DNA from: Parelaphostrongylus tenuis
Lineage: Eukaryota; Nematoda; Chromadorea; Rhabditida; Metastrongylidae
DNA: 64,000 nucleotides
Direction of reading: 5' to 3'
Assembly (NCBI GenBank): GCA_019055375.1
Contig: JAHQIW010000408.1
Coordinates: forward strand, 1-64,000
How positions within the stretch are numbered: the stretch's first letter is position 1; each line of letters begins with the position of its first letter. Under the pieces are notes generated by a model. The model ran no database searches, was not told where the DNA came from, and worked only from the letters and a program-made list of their open reading frames with translations. Made by a program: the position numbers and the translations under genes. Below, in pieces: positions 37,802 through 50,600 of the stretch.

Positions 37802-40800
37802 TAATGAACCGCACCTCTTCTAAGTCAAAGTTCAGCCTGAAGGAATATGGTAAGATCGTGTCTAGAGAAACTCCTCTCAGCAACTCACTCTTTGTTTGAT
37901 GAAACTTATTTGAAAAGCTTCGATACTGTTTTTCTAAGCACTGCATACACTGTTTTCACACCTAAATGCTGCCTAGTAAGCTGCTTTTCATGTATATGAA
38001 AATCGAAAAAACTTATCTTGATTAGCTGACGCGAGGTTGGTAAAGTAGTCGTAGTAGTAATTCGGCTGACTTTTCGGCGACCTGTCTTCTTCTTAGCCTG
38101 GGTGTATGTAGTATTTGTCTATCAGGAAGATTCGGGGAATTCCATTTATATGTTTCCTAGGTCAAATTAAAACAGGATTTCCATACATCAATTAATAATG
38201 ACTAGGTTATAGAAAGTTAAACTTTTGAATTGTTGCGTTCCATGTAGTTTTGAAATTTCTTTTATTGGGTTTGAAAGCATTAGACTGAGTAGATTTTATA
38301 TCAACTTGCTTTTAAGAGCTCTGGACAATGCAATTCAACAAAAATATTGGTCGTTTTGAAATAAATATTGTGACCAAAGTCTCGTGTCTACCCATCAAGA
38401 TCGCATTTAGTATATCTACTGCATCAAAAGTTCTTGATAGCTCAGACACTGGAAAAATTGATTTCCCTTACAGCTTTTTCAATTCGGAAGCTGAGGGTAC
38501 TGTTCGAACATAAATATGCATCAGATTATAGGATGGCAAAATATTCTCTATCCGTTTGGCTCATGGGTGATGGATGAACAGCTAATGGGTCAAGCAGGTC
38601 GAGAAACACAGACGAACTTTGGTTTCGATTGTCCATTCTTTGGATTTCGGTATGTTTTCGCAGAGCATCTTGAATGAGACCGAAAATGAAGCGTACTTGG
38701 AGGTAACCTTCAGTATAACACATATATTCGATCCACACAGGTATAAACTGTATAAAACTGGGCTTAACAAAAGAGCAGGGTTTTTTTGAGGGCTTGTCGG
38801 AAACCTTTTCAAAAGCCACTATGGCAATCAGGCTACATTCGTCTCTTGTTTCTTAATGTCATCGTTGTGCTTAATGAATGGTCTAAGTTTTGTGATAGTT
38901 GAAGCTTTTCACCAATGAGCTGCTTTATTGGTACTTCTATTATTTGCACAGCTCATCACTACTGAATGTTGGTCTTTATTAACTTAGCATGACCAGCTTA
39001 GAATTGATACAACAGCTTTCTTTGAAGAGGGCGTTAATTTCTACACTTGAATAGATTGGTGTAACCTACTACTGGCATCACTAACACTTTTCGACTATTG
39101 AGTCATACGTGATGCCGATGAATATTGCTGAATGCGCAAACTCTATCGTAAAATCTTAAGCTAATAGGCTCGATGCTTTCAAGCTGTTATTACATGCCTG
39201 TCACCTAACCCTGGTGGATTAGAACGTTGATGTACTACGTCATGTTTCATACAAGATCAGCAGTGATAGTAGTGTTTGTCTCATGATCAGTTTGAATTTT
39301 CTAGAAGCATGCACACAATACTAAAACGTAATGTGGCGTAAATATTATGATAAGCATTAAAGCATATTGTTATGCCCTCAAACAGCTAAATTAGATGTTG
39401 AGAGATTTTATAAGTGGGTACAGTAACAGGCTGCAAAAAATGTCCTGTCCTGCTGCCTATGAAAATGATTTTTACACGTGTATTTTGTAGAAGTTTGAGC
39501 TCATCAAAAAGTTCGTTTTCTCGCGTATCGAACGTCATTTGTCCTTGATATATCATTTGCACACATAGCCTTCAGAATGAAACTTCCCAAGGAAGAAACT
39601 CGTCTCTGCGCCACCTACACTACAAAATGGGTGTCAACGCTTCGTGCCAGCGTAACACGGCAAATCTGACAAGGATTTTGGAGCATCCACCGTATAGCCC
39701 AAACTTGCTAGAGTAACTAGCTCCTACACTGCTCGATGAAACACTTTTTGAATGGCAAGAAGATCCAAAATGTCCTTAAACTTGAGAAGAGTTTTCGAAT
39801 CTTTTGAATTGAAGTGTCGAGAGTTTTACCTCTGCGGATTTTTGTGCTACCGCATATGTACCCGATTTGTCTCGATGTGGAAGGAGACTACTTCGACTAT
39901 TAATTTGTCTATTTTTTATCCTGACTGGTGTACAAATGAATTTTTTATATGCATTTCGAAATACTACAGAGCTTTTTCTACAACCTGTTACTTATCTCAC
40001 TCGTTAAGGTAAGGCGACGTCTACCTCAAAACATTCAGATTTAATTATACCTTCGTCTATCCGATGGGTATGATCTCATTTGAACCACCACCATTCACTA
40101 CACCTCCGTGGACGTTTCCAAATCCGTCTTGGCCGAAGCAGAGAGTGAGTGTGTTGTTCCAATAAAGACCAATATTTACTATTTTTTATCAGGCGCCGCC
40201 GCGTAAGCGCGGTGCGTAGGCTACAGTTTTTCAACCCTTCCCCAACAATGTGCTTCGAAAATATCATTCACATCTCTTAAACCATCTTAAGCACATTCTT
40301 CATCATATAGACCAGAGAATGAACAAATATATAGAGAACTTGTAAGAGCGCATCTGGTGCAGTGGTTAGAGGTGCTCTGCGTCGCACGCGAGATCAATGG
40401 TTCGATCTCGCGCTCATGGCTCACCAAGCCATCCATCCCTTCGTGATCGGTAAAATTCTACCAGACTAGTCTCAGACTTGCCTGGGAGGATAAGCAACAC
40501 TGACTCGTTACAGCGGAAAGCCACCGCGAATCACTGCAAAGGCCATTGCAATCAATCACCTCAAATTCATGAATACAATGCATTCAGTCACCTCAGGCGA
40601 AGTTAGAAATTGAATACGAGTGCATAGCGCGTTCCTCAGGGATTGATCAACGTCGAGAGCTTTATCCTTATGTAGAGAATTTAGTCTTTTGTGCCGAAAC
40701 TGATCACTGAATCCCTACTGTTTTCAAAGCAATCACCAACCACGCTGCCACTGGTAGGTCGTCAAAGTGATTAACCCTTTGAGCACCGCCGCTTACCAGC

Positions 40801-43478
40801 AGGAGGCGTCGCACTGGTCGCTCGCGCAGATGTCGCGGGCAAGTAGCATCTGCAGGTCGATAGCTACTGCAGATTCTGCTTGCCTACATTGCGCCGAGAC
40901 GCACGCCACCAACACAATAGCTAAGTGAGATACGACGTCGCATGGCGTGCTACGAAACATAGCACTTGGTCCCCAAAAGGTTGAATCAAAAGTGATCTTC
41001 ACATTGAATATTCTTCTCATTTTCAAATTTCATTAAAAGTACAGCAACTTATCAGTACTGAATTTCAGAACGATATTGACTTCTAGTTTTTCACAGAATA
41101 CTATTATCATGTGCAAAACAGGGAGAAATGAAAGAAGGGTAATAAGAGCTTAGTTTTGGCTTGATGATGTCGCATAGACTTCCGACAATTGTTCAAGCGA
41201 TCATGAATATAAATCGTTGGTTGTATCTAAAACAAATGACATTATCAATGATTAGGATCATGCTTTCATTGCGCCATTCTATGCCGATGCAATGTATCAG
41301 TGGATTGGCAACACGAAAATCAGCAACACATTCTACCGTAGCGTTCATCGACCACGGGTATGTTTGGAGTTTGTTTTCTATCGGGTATTTTTCCTCAAAT
41401 CTTATGAGAGAGATGTTATCTATTGAAGTCGAACTCAACTGTAAAAGTGGACCATAGAACTTTGTGAATACTATCATATTTATATTCTTCTAAAGCATTT
41501 TACCTTCAAAAGAAATCGAGACTACGCAGACTATTCTACTGTAAAGACAACACCTACGTATGATATCACTGTGTCCTCAAAACGAATATCAAGAGTTTAG
41601 GGTGATAAGAGATAAGAAACGACAGCGTTTTACTAAATGGATAGCAATTATTTTTAACTGAAGTTAACATTTTGTTACTCGTACCTGTCGTTTGACACTG
41701 CTGTAATCATCTGCTGAGAAAGCAGTTGAGGTTATCTGTAGTGGTTGGTGCTTCAAGTTAAATAAGATTGAATCAATAACAACAATTCTGTCGTGGAGAT
41801 CTTCATGAGCAGGAATGGCATAACTTTACGTCGTCCTATAGAATTTTTTCGGATAATAAAAGATCAAGACCTTGATTACTTGATAGTTCGTTCCTAAATT
41901 AAAGTCAGAAATTATGAGCTACACTTTAGTTTGACAGCTGGCTTCCAAATGTCTTGTCGCGCGTCATGTAGTCACATATACTCTTTTTCTCTATTAGTCT
42001 CTTCAATTACGGAGTATATTGACCTGGCACCAGTAAACCTTATTCATTTTGATCATGTAAAACAGATGTCCAGTGAGTCTGTTCGCTTAACTCAGTTAGC
42101 CGAACTTGCCCATTATGATTTTGAGTCCACTCATGGCTTTAATTACTTACTGGATGGACTAATCACCGCTGTACTTTGAAGCTCGAAAGCCATGAGAGGT
42201 TCCCACCCACGATGACGCTGTGAAGCATTAGCGTAGGATTTCGAGTAACTCCGTTGCAGAACAGCTGATATGGAGTCTATACAATCTCACCATCCTCTTT
42301 GTCGTATGCGCTATTCTTAACTTTGTATCACGTTTATTTATCCCATCCAGATATAAATTGACAAAGTATTGGAAAACCGCAAGAAAAACATAAACAACGT
42401 TTCGGACCTTTGAAATCAAAAGTTATTCTCCAGTTTGCATCATTTTATTCAGCTCGATGATGACGAAATGTACAACACCAATCCATTGGCTAACACTGGT
42501 ATCACTCAAGATCAGAATCTTTATGGTCAACAGCAACCGCAGTTTCGCACCCAGTTCGGTCAGACGCCAAACATTAATCCACTCTTTGGTCAGCAACAGC
42601 AACAATATGGACAGGTCAGTTAGCTTGAATACAGAATATAATTATTGATTTGATGATGTTACTGATATATTATTATCTTTGTTCTGTACTCATGACAGAA
42701 AGTGCAGAACACTATTGCGACTTATGAGTTATCTTCTCATTTACTTAATTCCAAAGCTCTGAAAAGAAAGACTAACTTGAGGAAACAGAATGCATAAACA
42801 CGCTCCGGCGTTGTGAACACCGTAGTCTCTAGACTTCTGGCAAAATGCCGACATAGATACTGTATGTCCCTTCTGAGTTTAGTGGATTTTATGGTCTTTT
42901 TACCGCCCTATGTATATCCTCGTGAAAGCTGGTTGGAATAATGCCAAGACAACAAAGATGACAGCAAAAACGGAGTTCTGTGAGCCTGATAATTGATAAG
43001 GTAAAGCCGCCTCATCAATCAGTTTATCTTACGGTGATACACCCTGATTCCGAAACTTCGAAAAATACACTGCTGATGCAAAAATGAGCATATAAAAGAA
43101 CCCAACACATGTTATTTAGTCTAATACTTCCTGGCGGCATAATCTAAGCTTTTCATGAGGCACGCTATAACACATTTAGTGCTAGATGTGCGTTTCCCTT
43201 CTGGCCTCATGAGAAGCACGGTGTTTTTCGATTAACCAATACCCTGTAAGGGAATGTAATTCTACATATAGAGGAGTTGACGCCGAATTAGTTACACTGG
43301 CTGTAAAATGGGAAGATCACCATACACTGCAGTGCTAACAAATCACTGCATGCTCAATGATAAGATCACCTAACTTTGCAGCGATTAACAGTCGTTCGCC
43401 GTGGCTGGTAAATAGATAGTACCTTTATATTCGACTGTTCTTTGAGATCTAATTCGGTGTCGAATCCCTTATATATAT

Positions 43479-43518
<40 letters not shown>

Positions 43519-44604
43519 GCATTTTGCCTGATAGGGGATAGGTGAACCGAAAGGCACCGTGATAATGATGAAGCCAAAAGGCCGAGACATCGGCTACACT
43601 GAAACTGCCATAGTGGGCCCTATGAAGGGCTCAAAACATGTTGTCAAAATGTATTAAATTTCAAACAAGGTCTTGAAAAACAGTCAAATATAAGCTTTAT
43701 TCAAGCAGATCTGCTAAATCCCAAACTTTTCAACATAAGCAAACGATAGAGATAACAACAACCCACCCTAAGTGAGTAATAGAAAAATTACATAGGTCAT
43801 TAGACGCGACAGAGAATCTTCAACTTTCAATCGGTAGCCCACGCTTAATCTATTTGGTACCAATGCCATGAATCGTTAAAAGCATGTGGAGTGTATAAAT
43901 GCCGTGGCAATGAAGAATTTGTGAAATAAGATTGACTTCACTGACAGAATGAAGGGAAAACGAAAAGGTAGGAGCAGTGTGTCACGCGATTGACAATTAT
44001 AATACATAGTAAATAGTATAACATCCAATGGACTGAGTAAACTGATCCCTCCAAAAAATTCGCAGTCAAGGCTCCAAATCTCTTAGTTAGCAAAAACTAT
44101 AGCGCAGTAGCGAAAAGCCTACGCAGTGGTCACTGCTGGCTCTCCGAATTTAGCTGTTGGTGCATCACAAAACAATTTTTCTAGAGCGCCCTCGAGAATG
44201 TGTTAGCTTAGATCAGTCATTATTATAACAATATTTCAGTCTTCGATTTATGGACAACAATACAACTACCAACAAGTGCGTAAAAAACGGCAGATGCCTG
44301 GGCGAGTAAGTCAACCTGGCATGGTAGTCGATCCTCTACTGCTCGACAAAATTACACAAGACGTACAGGTACTGTAGAATAAATAACACTAGTCAAATAA
44401 CACTACTGAATTTCATGCGACCGCCAACTGTTCTACCACCTCATTTTCGATCGAAAATACGCGCTAAAACTGTGTTTTATCTTCCAAAACTTGCCGTAAA
44501 AGGCAGATCATAGGATTACAACCTTATCTGTTCTCTAATATGTACCCATCGTCGGATTCAAATAATCTGTTCGTATCGTACGTAACACAGTTAGTGGGCA
44601 TTGT

Positions 44605-44635
<31 letters not shown>

Positions 44636-47600
44636 TCATACATTTATATATATATATATGTTTTTATTATATAAAACTGGTGGTTCCTAATGGTTTATTT
44701 TGGAAAACTTCTCCTGCACATTTCATTATCATTCGCTAGCTTAGCGAAAGTACAGCAATGTAGAAAAGGTCGAACTAGAAGGCAATTTCTACATTTTATG
44801 CTTCTTATGATTGAAAAACTCTTTCGCCAATGTCATTATTTAGTTATTCGATTAATAAGTGATTTTTGTCTAATTTTGATCGCTTTGATAGAATGCAACG
44901 GTGTGGAGATGCCTTGTATGATAAGTTACAACGAAACTTAGTAAATAGCACTGAAACCAATGAAACGACGGTTTTTAAATCAGTTGCACAGTGCCCTTTC
45001 GCTTAATCAGTTCCTCGGGGATCTACCCCTATATAGAAGACATGACGACGAGCTTTTTACATGTATCGCATGGTGAAACAATCACCGTGATGTTCTTTCA
45101 GAGTGTTTGATTGTCGATTGCCTAGCGTATGGGAGTTACGTGGGCATGTGTGACAATCATTGCAATCGACTAATTTCAGCCCTCGTTCATTAACAAAATA
45201 TTTAGCAATGTATTTTGAGCCTCTGATGAGGTCTAATATGGGTACTTATACAGTGCAAGACACTTGTTCAGGCCTTCCACCTTCGTCATTTAGCTCAAAG
45301 CATATTATCAGATTATAGTATGGCTAAATAATGTAAGTCACCGTGCTACCCTAAACACTGATGCCATTATTGTAGGATGGATATACTGGAGCTAACGGGT
45401 GGCGAGCAGAGCACGCATTCATCGTCACATGGTATAGGGTATGTTTTCTTTTCTAAAAAAACATCAAAAGTAGGACAGTTAAGATATGAATTATCCACTC
45501 CATAAAAGCCCAATGTGCTTTTGATTCTTTGAGAATGCATTCAGAGTGTCACTATATGAAAACATTTTTCCGGAATACCATTATATATACGTTCAAGACA
45601 CAATTTACTTTTCAATAAGACATTGATAATAATAGCGCTTAAGTGTTTCATAGTTCAAGTGTTTAGAGGCCTATACGTGGTAAACCCTGCGTTTTTTGAT
45701 ATAATTTACTAAATGTATCCAAAAGACGCTTGAAACCGATTAGTGGATTTTGAAAACATTTTCCGTGACAAAGTAGAATTTTGGCTATATCATAAAAGTC
45801 AGAATAGAGTAAAAAACTACTACAAAAGCTAAAAGATTCTAAAAAGGTAAGAGAGACTGAGGAAACTCAAGGAATTAATTCAGATGGCGTATGGTGGTGC
45901 TCCACGAGCGCTTGATGTTTCACAGTTCGAACACGTGAAGGATTGGCAGAACACCTTCCAACTGGTGGTAGCTACCGATGAAATCAGGTAAATTTAAGGA
46001 AAGATTAATATTTGTAGAAAAAAGCTCACAAAGTAGTATGAGCCCATAGTCATAAAGAGAAAAATAATATAAGCTATTCATAAATTCAGAACGTTCGCAA
46101 TTTTCAACTACGCTCGATTGAACTGGACCACTAGCAACGAAGCCGGTGGTCAGTAAAAAAATCATAAATATTGACAGGCACTGCCTTTTCAACTCCACTA
46201 CAACCTGAAATTTCAGGTCTCAACGGATTCGGAGGGAAACAGGCGGCCGTTGCAGGCTTTAATGGTGGGAACGGTACCGGTTGGTATCAGTTACCGTATT
46301 CCGGACATGGTAAGGTCGTCGCAAAGCATTCGCTTATGTGCTGTTTTACGCATTGATGAGTTCTCGTGCATTGATTATTCCTTATAAATATAAGCCAAGA
46401 ATAGGTAGGAATGTAGCTTATTGCGGCCACGCATCTTTGATATATTTGACCAGTTCTGTCATAAAGGCTATCTAATCCGTTCGGGACTGGGCCTTTTCTC
46501 TTTCTCCGAAGGCTCTCAATAATCATTCAATACATTGGATATAGGCGAATTCAAAACTTTATAAAGATTTTGAAGACAACGAGCGCAAGATTACGTTCCA
46601 CCTGCGGCGTACATTTTTCCTTCCGCTAAGCTTTGTGAATAACTTTCCAACAAGGTTTTAGTGCTCTTTCGATTGCTCAAAAGACGATAACTTTGTAGCT
46701 GGGCTTGGTTTTTGAAGCTCTTTATTAATTCCTAGAAAACTGAGCGGTGAGCAAAAACATAGCATTAAGGCGGGAATCGAGCCCGCGTTTCACCCTATCC
46801 CAGGACGTTCTTTATTGAGTAAACGGATTTATATCTCGCCCTCGGAGATATCCGCACCGGAAGCAATTCCAGAATAAGAAAAGTTAAAAAATTTGATTAA
46901 TTAACAAACCGTGTGTCTCTCGAATTGCTTTGCACGCAGCGACTTCAGTGCCATTTCGAGATGGCCCGAGTTTTATCACTTACCCAACAATTGTTCTTCA
47001 TTTCAAAGAAGTTTCTAAGTTTACTCGAGCAGTATTCAATTTTTTTTCCATGCTGGGCTATGAAGACATGGAGTTTAAGTGGACAGCTAACTGCTTCGGG
47101 TATGAAACTTAGTCCTCTTCTACTATTATAGCGCTCTACGAGAACCTTTTCAAAAATTAAACTTTGTTACAAAATTGTCATGGTTTCATCAATCGAATGA
47201 CTACTAAAAATGTGGTGAACATCCATTCACGGACGTCAGCCGAGGTAAAAAAGCAGATAGAGTGTGAACGAATTTAGGTAGCAAATTTTGGGCCTCTCAT
47301 AAAATCTGTGATGGCATTTATAGTGTTAGTGCAATGAACGTGTTTTGGCATCTCACTCTCGTCAGGTGCACGGTGCCTTTGGGTTCATCAATTTCGCGGA
47401 GAGATGTACCCCACATATTGGAGGCGACGCTGAATGTTTTATATGCGCCGTTAAGTGATAAAATCACCGAATGGGCAGTGTTGTACACTTGACTGCTCTT
47501 GGCTGAAACTTGGCTCACTGATTTTATCATTTGACGTTCGGCATCGGCTCCATCGTACAGGTAATGTCTCTCACCGGAAGTAACTGAACAGAAAGGCACA

Positions 47601-50600
47601 GTGCAACGGGCGAGACTAGAAAGCCGAAACACGCGTATTGCACCAGCACTATAAGTGCCATCACGGATATCATGAAAAGTTCAAAATATGCCATCAGATT
47701 ATAGTATTTTGAGCGAGGTCTCAAGAAAAACTCTCGAAACAAAACATAAATTTGTTTTATAGGCTTGGAACATAAGATGAAGAGCAAAAGTGACGCCCTC
47801 AGACGATAGGTCTAGTAAAAATTCCATCATTCTGCCCTCAATTGCTATCAAAGTAGCCTAGCTATCAGACGCTATTCAAGAAGAGCAGTATTGGACAATA
47901 CTGTAGCAATGACTGAAATATTTCCAGACACTGTAAGGTGCTACCTGATCCATAACCGGCTGTATGACAGTCTCTGAGGAACAAAATTGCATAATTTTCT
48001 CTAACGGTAAAGACGATGATTTCAAAGATCTACTACGTATATCTAACCTCTTGTCAGACAACCGAGGGCGAATACATTGGCGGAATGGTTGAACGACTCT
48101 GCACTCGCGCAAAAGATCATTTGATTGGAAAGCTTGAAGCTAAACGCAGCGCTCTATTAGGCACGCATAGGGAAAAAAATTTGAGGGAAAAATTTTGACG
48201 CAAAGATTAGTATTCTTGCACAAAAATCCAAAACGTCTACGTGTCCACGCGAAAAAATTCCTCAAGCCATTCAGAAAAATACGAAAAATCCAAAGATGAA
48301 AAGCAAGGAGGAGTGTCTCATAATCACGTATGACCTTGCGCCATACCTCAGGTAAATTTTCTCGACCGGAGCCATACGCATTCCTAACATAAGCAAGATT
48401 TTATGCGGTTTATCTCTAGTGAATAATTGGAAGACATTATAACTACTAAACGGCACTATATTGTTAGTGTTCCAGAAGGAGCTATTTTTTGTACGAACCA
48501 AGACAACATGTTTGATACGTCTATTTTTGCTGAGGTACGAAAGTACTTCACTGAAAGATTGCAAATCAACTTGATCATTCCAGGCTCTCAGGAAGGCGAT
48601 ACCGCTAATACTTTGACCATTATCTCAACGCACTGAATAGCATTCTGCATCAAACCACATCCAGTGAATCATATTGATAAGAGCCCCGCTCTTGCTCATC
48701 AAAAAATAACACTGAATTATTCTCTCTTAAGCCTAAATCAAAAGATAGTCAATCGCGTAAACTTCATTCTTGCTTCAAAACGCAATAGGAAGGCCTTTGA
48801 AAAAGCCGCAAGTTACTGAGATCATCACCTTTCATGCCATCAAAAATTCTCTCGAAGTTTAGCAGAAGATCTGTGTCCAGAGAATAAGACATCTAATACG
48901 CGCACATGAAATATGACATATGCCTTCGCGAATGGGTTAATGTGCCACCAGAAAGCCTCTTGTTGTGATTGGGTTCAATTTCCTTTCTGTTTATTTGATT
49001 CGTCAAAAGTCCTATTCCGTGTCTAATCTTGCTATCTCTCGTCTTCCCTGTTCTTCTTTTTTTCTCCAGTTTTTGGCTAATTTTAGGACGTATCTGGAAA
49101 CTCGGCTATTTCTCGAATGTTCTCACACCAGGACGGTGGATACATCGTATCGATGAAGTGATTATACCGGCCGGATGCACAAACGCCTCCACTGGTTTGC
49201 GATTTTCGAGTGTTGTGTTGGAGTGATGCTCTTGGTGATTTGGATGCTTTAGGTTCCATGATCACTGCACCGCCGTGGGGTGTCATGCAAGGTGGCATGG
49301 CCGTCAACGTATCTGGCCCATGTCTCCGGCCTAACGACAATGTGAAGGTTAGTGTCTTAAACTTGATGTCACATGAATAAGCAGCACCGCTTATATTGTT
49401 ATGGTCATAGAATTCTGTCTCATGGACTGTAGGCTCTCCCACATGGGGAGAGAAGGGAGAATTTATAGAGTGGTCGGAATTCATGGATAAAATTTACTAA
49501 CATCGTTTAGAGAAGCTTTCGATTGACAGTGATGCCGTAAGCTTCAGTTCAATGATGCTCCCAGTATAGAGCACGAGTGCCAAAAAAGTACTTATCATGT
49601 TATAGGTTGCCATGTACCGTCATGACCCATATGAAGTAACTCTCGCCTGAGTATCGACGAAAAAGACTGATTATTAGTGGCGAAACATGTCAGAATCATT
49701 AATTAATTAGTTTACCAATGTCTTTTCAGCTATTGTTTGAATCAGATCTTAATCGATCAAGAGGAATCGGTGCTGATAGTCTAGTTCATGCTGATAGAAA
49801 TATGATTTTCTTTCGATCCGATCAGTTCAATTGTGTTTTGAATTTATTCTCAGCTCTTTGAGGACCACCGCTGATAGGCAAGCGACGCCGCGCCGTCGCT
49901 TGTGCGACAGTCGCAGATAGGTAGCATCTGCATATATATGCTTGCATGTCTGGCTGCCTACGCCTGCTTTCTCACAGGGCGTGACGCCGCCACTACAGTA
50001 ACTGAGTGAGCTTTGACATCGGACGGCTTTTTACGAAACGCTTTATATGGTCCTTAAAGGGTTAACAAGACCTTCTGGTTGCTCACGTATTTGCCGTAAT
50101 TGCAGTTTTCACTATCACCGCTCCAGAGTATGACAATCCATGAAGGGTCTTCCCTTCGTGGTGCCTGGAATTTTATGAGCCTCTCGATAAACAAAGACAT
50201 AAAACCATTACATTAGTGATTGGAAGTTGCATAACAATAAATGAGGCACAAATACTATAGTTTTCCGTTCTACATTTTGAATGAAAAAAATAAAGGCCTA
50301 AACACATTGAAGAGAGAGGGCTTTACTTCCCTCAGTCCGAAGGAGCCCGCTAATACGACAGCGCTGGGAAGGACGCGTGCGAAGAGGCTGCTATAATCTC
50401 ATAGCTATACTAGGATGTCAAACCGCAAAGAACCAAGGTGACGATTTGTACCTAGAATGCGCTTACACTTGTCTTGCACAAGGATTCTCTACAGAGGACC
50501 TAAAATGCAAGCAAAAAATAAGGTACGACGTCATGTTCTCCGCTGAGAAGAGATAACACCTCCAATTTTACGCTGTCTATCACACTGAAAAAGAACTATT

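Noticed and set aside
46149..46152. Exon 11 ending at 46152
   Set aside because: It would leave a two-base overhang that shifts exon 12 out of its family-like frame. Donor GTCAGT at 46149 preserves it.
49736..49773. Possible exon starting [12 protein letters not shown] after a TTTTCAG acceptor
   Set aside because: Exon 14 joins exon 15 directly in phase 0 and gives [17 protein letters not shown], which is family-like. The candidate has no donor that would keep the frame.
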